64,000 nucleotides of DNA from NCBI RefSeq assembly GCF_024171605.1, contig NZ_JALKAA010000001.1, positions 620,001 to 684,000 on the forward strand. The letters run 5' to 3'. Source of the stretch: Pontibacter sp. HSC-36F09. GTDB taxonomy: Bacteria > Bacteroidota > Bacteroidia > Cytophagales > Hymenobacteraceae. Numbering within the stretch: position 1 is the stretch's first letter; each line of letters begins with the position of its first letter. The translations under genes and the position numbers were made by a program. This document shows positions 60,303 through 64,000 of this stretch, piece by piece. Under the pieces are notes generated by a model, which saw only the letters and a program-made list of their open reading frames with translations, was not told the origin of the DNA and did no database searches.

Positions 60303-60719
60303 ATGGAAAAATCATTACCCTTGGAAAAAGGCACCGTGCAATTGCTTGAGGACAAAATCCGGATTCAGGACAATGCCAAGAGGGAGTACATCATCCGGAT
60401 GATTTCATCAGCACTCTGGACGTTCTATGGGACCATATCTGTTCTCCGCTACCTAAAAACAGGCGATGAGTTTCTCCTCTGGACAGGTTTACTGATTGGC
60501 ATTGGGCACTTAGTGGTTTTTGTATTGTCGTTGTTTAGAACAACCAAATCAGAAGTACACTTAAATGAGGTGGAGCAGGTCACTTTCAAATCGAGGTTCG
60601 GAAACAAGTTCATGGATTTGAAGCTAAGAAATGGTTTAAAAAGACGTGTCATCAGGATAGCACCGGCTGCCGAAGAGCTGCGCGTCTTCTTTTCGGAAAA
60701 GAAGATTCAGGTAAAATAA
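60303..60719 (+). CDS. Hypothetical two-helix membrane protein
   Basis: A 138-aa protein with a charged N-terminus, two membrane helices (about 36-50 and 58-78, SALWTFYGTISVLRYL and FLLWTGLLIGIGHLVVFVLSLF) and a C-terminal beta-rich cytosolic part (KSEVHLNEVEQVTFKSRFGNKFMDLKLRNGLKRRVIRI) like a PH-type strand pattern. I do not recognise a named family. Similar proteins with a membrane hairpin before a PH-like domain are common in Bacteroidetes. Role unknown. Confidence 0.68.
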   Translation: MEKSLPLEKGTVQLLEDKIRIQDNAKREYIIRMISSALWTFYGTISVLRYLKTGDEFLLWTGLLIGIGHLVVFVLSLFRTTKSEVHLNEVEQVTFKSRFGNKFMDLKLRNGLKRRVIRIAPAAEELRVFFSEKKIQVK

Positions 60720-60779
60720 CGGTTCCTGAATTGTCATAAAATAAGGTTCTGCCCTAATTCTATACCTTACCCTGCCATC

Positions 60780-61319
60780 ATGAAGACATATATTGTGCTG
60801 CTACGAGGTGTGATGCCTACCGGGAAAAACAGGGTGCCGATGGCGCAGCTGCGGCAGGTGCTAATTGATGCCGGCTTTCAGCAGGTACGCACCTGGATTC
60901 AGAGTGGGAATGTTGTGCTCCGAAGCGATTTGTCAGCTAAGGAACTGGAGTCGCGGGTGCACCAACTGATAAAAGAGCACATCGGTCCGGAGTTGGCCAT
61001 TGTGGTAAGGACCGGCAACGAACTTAGGCAAATGATTGACAATAACCCGTTTCAGGGAGAAGAGCACCCCATAGCGCGGGTATTTTTTGTATCTTTCCAG
61101 GAGAGGCCGCCCGATGAAAAGGTAGAAACATTGCTCGCTCAGGACTTTTTTCCGGAAAAACTCCGTATCGACGGCATGTCAGCCTACATGTTCATACCCC
61201 AGGCCTACAGCGACAGCAAGCTCAGTAATAATTTCCTGGAACGGAAACTGGGGGTAGCAGCTACCACACGAAATTTTAACACTATTACCAAAATGATTGC
61301 CTGGGCTGAGGAAGAATAA
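60780..61319 (+). CDS. DUF1697 family protein
   Basis: A 179-aa soluble protein with the DUF1697 start KTYIVLLRGVMPTGKNRVPMAQLRQVLIDAGFQQVRTWIQSGNVVLRSD (2-50), and the end FLERKLGVAATTRNFNTITKMIAWA. This family is frequent in bacteria and of unknown function; its ferredoxin-like fold is shared with DNA- or nucleotide-binding proteins. It is followed by the unrelated DUF1801 gene 131 nt downstream. Confidence 0.88.
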   Translation: MKTYIVLLRGVMPTGKNRVPMAQLRQVLIDAGFQQVRTWIQSGNVVLRSDLSAKELESRVHQLIKEHIGPELAIVVRTGNELRQMIDNNPFQGEEHPIARVFFVSFQERPPDEKVETLLAQDFFPEKLRIDGMSAYMFIPQAYSDSKLSNNFLERKLGVAATTRNFNTITKMIAWAEEE

Positions 61320-61450
61320 GCAGTAGGTAGCCTCTTGAAAAGTGCTTAAATCTGCTATTTGTTTAGCGCCAGCACTTATCTATGTAATGCACTGGTAGTA
61401 CAAGTACAAGCAACAGAAAGTAACAAGTATAAAAAGCCACAACAACCAAT

Positions 61451-61906
61451 ATGCAATCAACCGCCCCAAACCCCGAGCTATACCTGGCCGAGCTGCCCGA
61501 AGCGCGCCAGCAAGTCATGAACGACCTGAGAGAGGTGATTCTCAATAACATACCCGATGGCTTTGAGGAAGCAATGGGCTATGGCATGCTTGGCTACGTA
61601 GTGCCCCATACGCTATACCCGGCCGGCTACCACTGCGATCCGAAATTGCCGCTGCCTTTTATGGGAATTGCCTCACAGAAGAACCACATCACCGTCTACC
61701 ACATGGGCATCTACGCAAATGAAAATTTGCTGAATTGGTTTAAAGAGGAGTATCCCAAACACAGCAAAACCAAGCTGGACATGGGCAAAAGCTGTATCCG
61801 CTTCCGGAAACCGGAGCATGTACCGCTCGCGCTGATTGGCGAACTGGCTTCCAAAATGACGCCGCAGGAGTGGATCGATATCTATACCTGCACCTTCAAA
61901 AGATAA
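61451..61906 (+). CDS. DUF1801 family protein (YdhG-like)
   Basis: A 151-aa soluble protein with the DUF1801 features LAELPEARQQVMNDLREVILNNIPDGFEEAMGYGMLGYVVP (13-52), LPLPFMGIASQKNHITVYHMGIYANENLLNWFKEEY (68-103) and TKLDMGKSCIRFRKPEHVPLALIGELA (107-135). The structure is a YdhG/frataxin-like fold; function unknown. It appears to stand alone. Confidence 0.87.
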   Translation: MQSTAPNPELYLAELPEARQQVMNDLREVILNNIPDGFEEAMGYGMLGYVVPHTLYPAGYHCDPKLPLPFMGIASQKNHITVYHMGIYANENLLNWFKEEYPKHSKTKLDMGKSCIRFRKPEHVPLALIGELASKMTPQEWIDIYTCTFKR

Positions 61907-61988
61907 AAGCCATACCTTTTCTGCCGGTTTTTGCTGACTCCTATACCTAAACCAGCTATATTTGCGGTTTCAATCCATAGCTATACCT

Positions 61989-62576
61989 TTGGCACCAGCA
62001 GATAAAAAGAATATAGTCATTTTCGCTTCGGGATCGGGCAGCAACGCACAGCGCCTGATGGAGTACTTCGAGCACCACCCAGCCATTCGTGTGGCCGCCC
62101 TGTTTGCCAATAACCCAAAAGCGTATGCCCTAAAACGAGCCGAGACCTTCCACGTCCCGGCTTTTTTATTTTCCCGTGATGCGTTTTACAATTCCGAAAG
62201 CGTATTAGAACAGGTGCAGTCTTTCAAGCCTGACCTGATTGTGCTGGCCGGTTTCCTCTGGCTCGTGCCGCAGAACTTCCTGCAGGCTTTCCCGGACCGC
62301 ATCATCAACATCCACCCTGCCCTGCTGCCCCAATACGGCGGCAAAGGTATGCACGGCCTCAACGTGCACACGGCCGTAGTGTCGGCTGGCGACAAGGAGT
62401 CAGGTATAACAATACACCGCGTAAACGAGGAGTACGACAAAGGCGAATTTGTGCTGCAGGAGCGCTGCCCGGTGCACCCCGATGACACACCTGAGGCCTT
62501 AGCTGCCCGCGTCCTTGCACTCGAGCACAAGTACTTGCCGGAAGTAGTTGAAAAACTGCTCCTGGAGAAACTGTAA
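61989..62576 (+). CDS. purN: Phosphoribosylglycinamide formyltransferase
   Basis: This enzyme forms N-formyl-GAR from GAR and 10-formyl-tetrahydrofolate, step 3 of purine synthesis. No ATG occurs at the start; TTG 61989 gives MAPADKKNIVIFASGSGSNAQRLMEYF (195 aa) and lies after the probable -7 box TATATTTG at 61957-61964, so it is preferred over a TTG at 61962. Substrate loop SGSGSNAQ (about 13-20), catalytic Asn-His in INIHPALLPQYGGKGMHG (about 101-118) and Asp in HRVNEEYDKGEFVLQ. Followed 50 nt later by purH. Confidence 0.93.
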   Translation: MAPADKKNIVIFASGSGSNAQRLMEYFEHHPAIRVAALFANNPKAYALKRAETFHVPAFLFSRDAFYNSESVLEQVQSFKPDLIVLAGFLWLVPQNFLQAFPDRIINIHPALLPQYGGKGMHGLNVHTAVVSAGDKESGITIHRVNEEYDKGEFVLQERCPVHPDDTPEALAARVLALEHKYLPEVVEKLLLEKL

Positions 62577-62626
62577 ATCAAGCACTAGCACATTTAAAAA
62601 ATCAGCACATTATATAGCCCATACCT

Positions 62627-64000
62627 ATGCAATCTGTCAAAATCAAATCCGCACTAATTTCGGTTTACTACAAAGACCGTCTCGAACCACTGGTTGAGCT
62701 CCTGAAGCAAAACAACGTAACCATCTACTCTACCGGTGGCACACAGGCTTTTCTGGAAGAGCAGGGCGCTGACGTAGTAGCCGTAGAAGACCTGACGGCC
62801 TATCCATCTATCTTTGGTGGTCGTGTGAAGACCCTGCACCCGAAAGTATTTGGAGGCATTCTGCACCGCCGTGCCAACGAAAGCGACCTGGCCGAGCGTG
62901 CGCAGTACGAGATTCCTCCGATTGACCTCGTAGTAGTGGACCTATACCCTTTTGAAGAAACCGTAGCATCAGGTGCATCGGAAGCGGATGTGATCGAGAA
63001 GATTGACATTGGTGGCATTTCCCTGATCAGAGCGGCAGCCAAAAACTTCCAGGATGTGCTGATCGTGTCGTCGCGTGAGCAGTACGACGAAGTAGTGGAC
63101 CTGCTGAAAGAAAAAGACGGTGCTACGGAGCTGGCTGACCGCAAACGCTTCGCATCCAAGGCTTTTGATATCTCTTCTAACTACGACACACACATTTTCA
63201 ATTACCTGAGCAAAGAGCAGGACATCAATGTGTTCAAGCAGAGCGTGCGTGAGGCGACCCCGCTGCGCTACGGTGAGAACCCGCACCAGCAGGGCACTTT
63301 CTACGGCAAGCTGGAGGACCTGTTTGAGCAGCTAAATGGCAAGCAGCTTTCTTACAATAACCTCGTGGACGTGGACGCTGCCGTGGCACTGGGCGCTGAA
63401 TTCGAAGAACCGGCTGTGGCCATCCTGAAGCATACCAATGCCTGCGGTTGCGCTACCGGCGAAAATATCAAAGAAGCCTACCTGTCCGCCTTGTCAACCG
63501 ATCCGGTTTCAGCATTTGGTGGTGTGATCATCGCGAATCGTACCATCGATATGGGTGCTGCCGAAGAGTTGAACAAGTTGTTCTTCGAAGTACTGATCGC
63601 TCCTGATTTCGACACAGACGCGCTTGACTTGCTGCGCACCAAGAAAAATCGTATTCTCTTAAAGCAGAAGCCAGTGGAGCTACCAGCAAAGCAATTTAAG
63701 ACATTGCTGAACGGCGTGATTGAGCAGGACAAAGACCTGAAAACCGAGACAGAAGCTGATTTTAAAACTGCTACCAAGCGCGAGCCTTCAGCTGAGGAGA
63801 AAAAAGCACTTGTGTTTGCCGCCAAGGTATGCAAGCACACCAAGTCCAACACCATTGTGCTGGCCACCGACAAAATGATGATCTCCAGCGGTGTGGGCCA
63901 GACCTCGCGTGTGGATGCCCTTCGCCAGGCCATCGAAAAAGCCAAAAGCTTCGGCTTCGACATCAGCAACACGGTAATGGCTTCCGACGCTTTCTTCCCT
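62627..64000 (+). CDS. purH: Bifunctional AICAR formyltransferase / IMP cyclohydrolase, 3' end outside window
   Basis: An ATG at 62627 opens a frame of 458 codons that runs off the right edge; full PurH is about 505-530 aa. Residues 1-150 are the MGS-like IMP cyclohydrolase domain (KSALISVYYKDRLEPLV, YSTGGTQAFLEEQG, GGRVKTLHPKVFGGIL), and the rest is AICAR transformylase (LRYGENPHQQGTFYG, LSYNNLVDVDAA, AILKHTNACGCATG with the conserved Lys-His, DPVSAFGGVI, SSGVGQTSRVDA). It catalyses the last two steps of IMP synthesis. Together with purN it forms a purine pair. Confidence 0.96.
   Translation, partial: MQSVKIKSALISVYYKDRLEPLVELLKQNNVTIYSTGGTQAFLEEQGADVVAVEDLTAYPSIFGGRVKTLHPKVFGGILHRRANESDLAERAQYEIPPIDLVVVDLYPFEETVASGASEADVIEKIDIGGISLIRAAAKNFQDVLIVSSREQYDEVVDLLKEKDGATELADRKRFASKAFDISSNYDTHIFNYLSKEQDINVFKQSVREATPLRYGENPHQQGTFYGKLEDLFEQLNGKQLSYNNLVDVDAAVALGAEFEEPAVAILKHTNACGCATGENIKEAYLSALSTDPVSAFGGVIIANRTIDMGAAEELNKLFFEVLIAPDFDTDALDLLRTKKNRILLKQKPVELPAKQFKTLLNGVIEQDKDLKTETEADFKTATKREPSAEEKKALVFAAKVCKHTKSNTIVLATDKMMISSGVGQTSRVDALRQAIEKAKSFGFDISNTVMASDAFFP

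Noticed and set aside
1-64000. tRNA, rRNA and riboswitches
   Set aside because: No cloverleaf with a T-loop motif, no rRNA sequence and no known riboswitch core was recognised in the spacers; a covariance-model scan would be needed to be sure.

Overview
The window looks like a chromosomal segment of a Bacteroidetes/Bacteroidota bacterium of the order Cytophagales, most like Pontibacter or another Hymenobacteraceae (inference). The signs are a SusC/SusD pair, Bacteroidetes promoters of the form TTTG-N19-TAnnTTTG, an almost complete lack of strong Shine-Dalgarno sites, a GldI-like FKBP lipoprotein, a heme/cytochrome c maturation set with a Cys-type CcmE, and many outer-membrane lipoproteins. 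No rRNA, tRNA, CRISPR array, prophage or plasmid genes were seen.

Layout. 1-7.6 kb (minus strand): truncated S9 peptidase, exported amidase, SusD and SusC. 7.9-11 kb: small membrane proteins, a DHFR-fold reductase and a DEAD-box helicase. 11.1-12.4 kb: a relic of a TolC-family gene followed by a repeat field (168-bp perfect inverted-repeat element and a chain of stem-loops). 12.4-15.2 kb: large exported lamin-tail protein. 15.6-24.7 kb: asd, an Mrr-type restriction enzyme, a GNAT acetyltransferase, an FAD monooxygenase, a UPF0104 membrane protein, scpA, dxs and an alpha/beta hydrolase. 24.75-25.2 kb: second copy of the stem-loop chain. 25.3-38.3 kb: MFS transporter, lipoproteins, LysM protein, TonB/MORN protein, ndk, nrnA, two FKBP lipoproteins, recO, tdk, ferredoxin, several unknowns and a MoxR ATPase. 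38.7-48.8 kb: a phosphate-acquisition island (TonB receptor, beta-helix lipoprotein, OprP-type porin, pstSCAB, phoU). 49.1-54.2 kb: ccmB-ccmC-ccmD-like-ccmE-ccmF. 54.2-64 kb: glycosyltransferase, DUF2520 protein, ferredoxin-iscX, KdsC-like phosphatase, cold-shock protein, UbiA prenyltransferase, Fur-family regulator, small conserved proteins, purN and the start of purH.

Most notable are three DNA-level signals. (1) Four heptamers at exact 11-bp spacing lie 10 nt before the -7 box of both the TonB receptor gene and the porin gene. This is the geometry of a PHO box, so the receptor probably belongs to the phosphate-starvation regulon. (2) The heptamer AGGTATA/TATACCT is spread through genes in all reading frames and through spacers at far above chance density, yet is absent from the SusCD operon. 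(3) Two diverged loci carry a chain of about eight short stem-loops, mostly with four-base loops, in which the stems are preserved.

Genes were called from protein family resemblance recognised by eye; no database search was run. Start codons were chosen from family length, signal peptides and promoter position; several are TTG or GTG.
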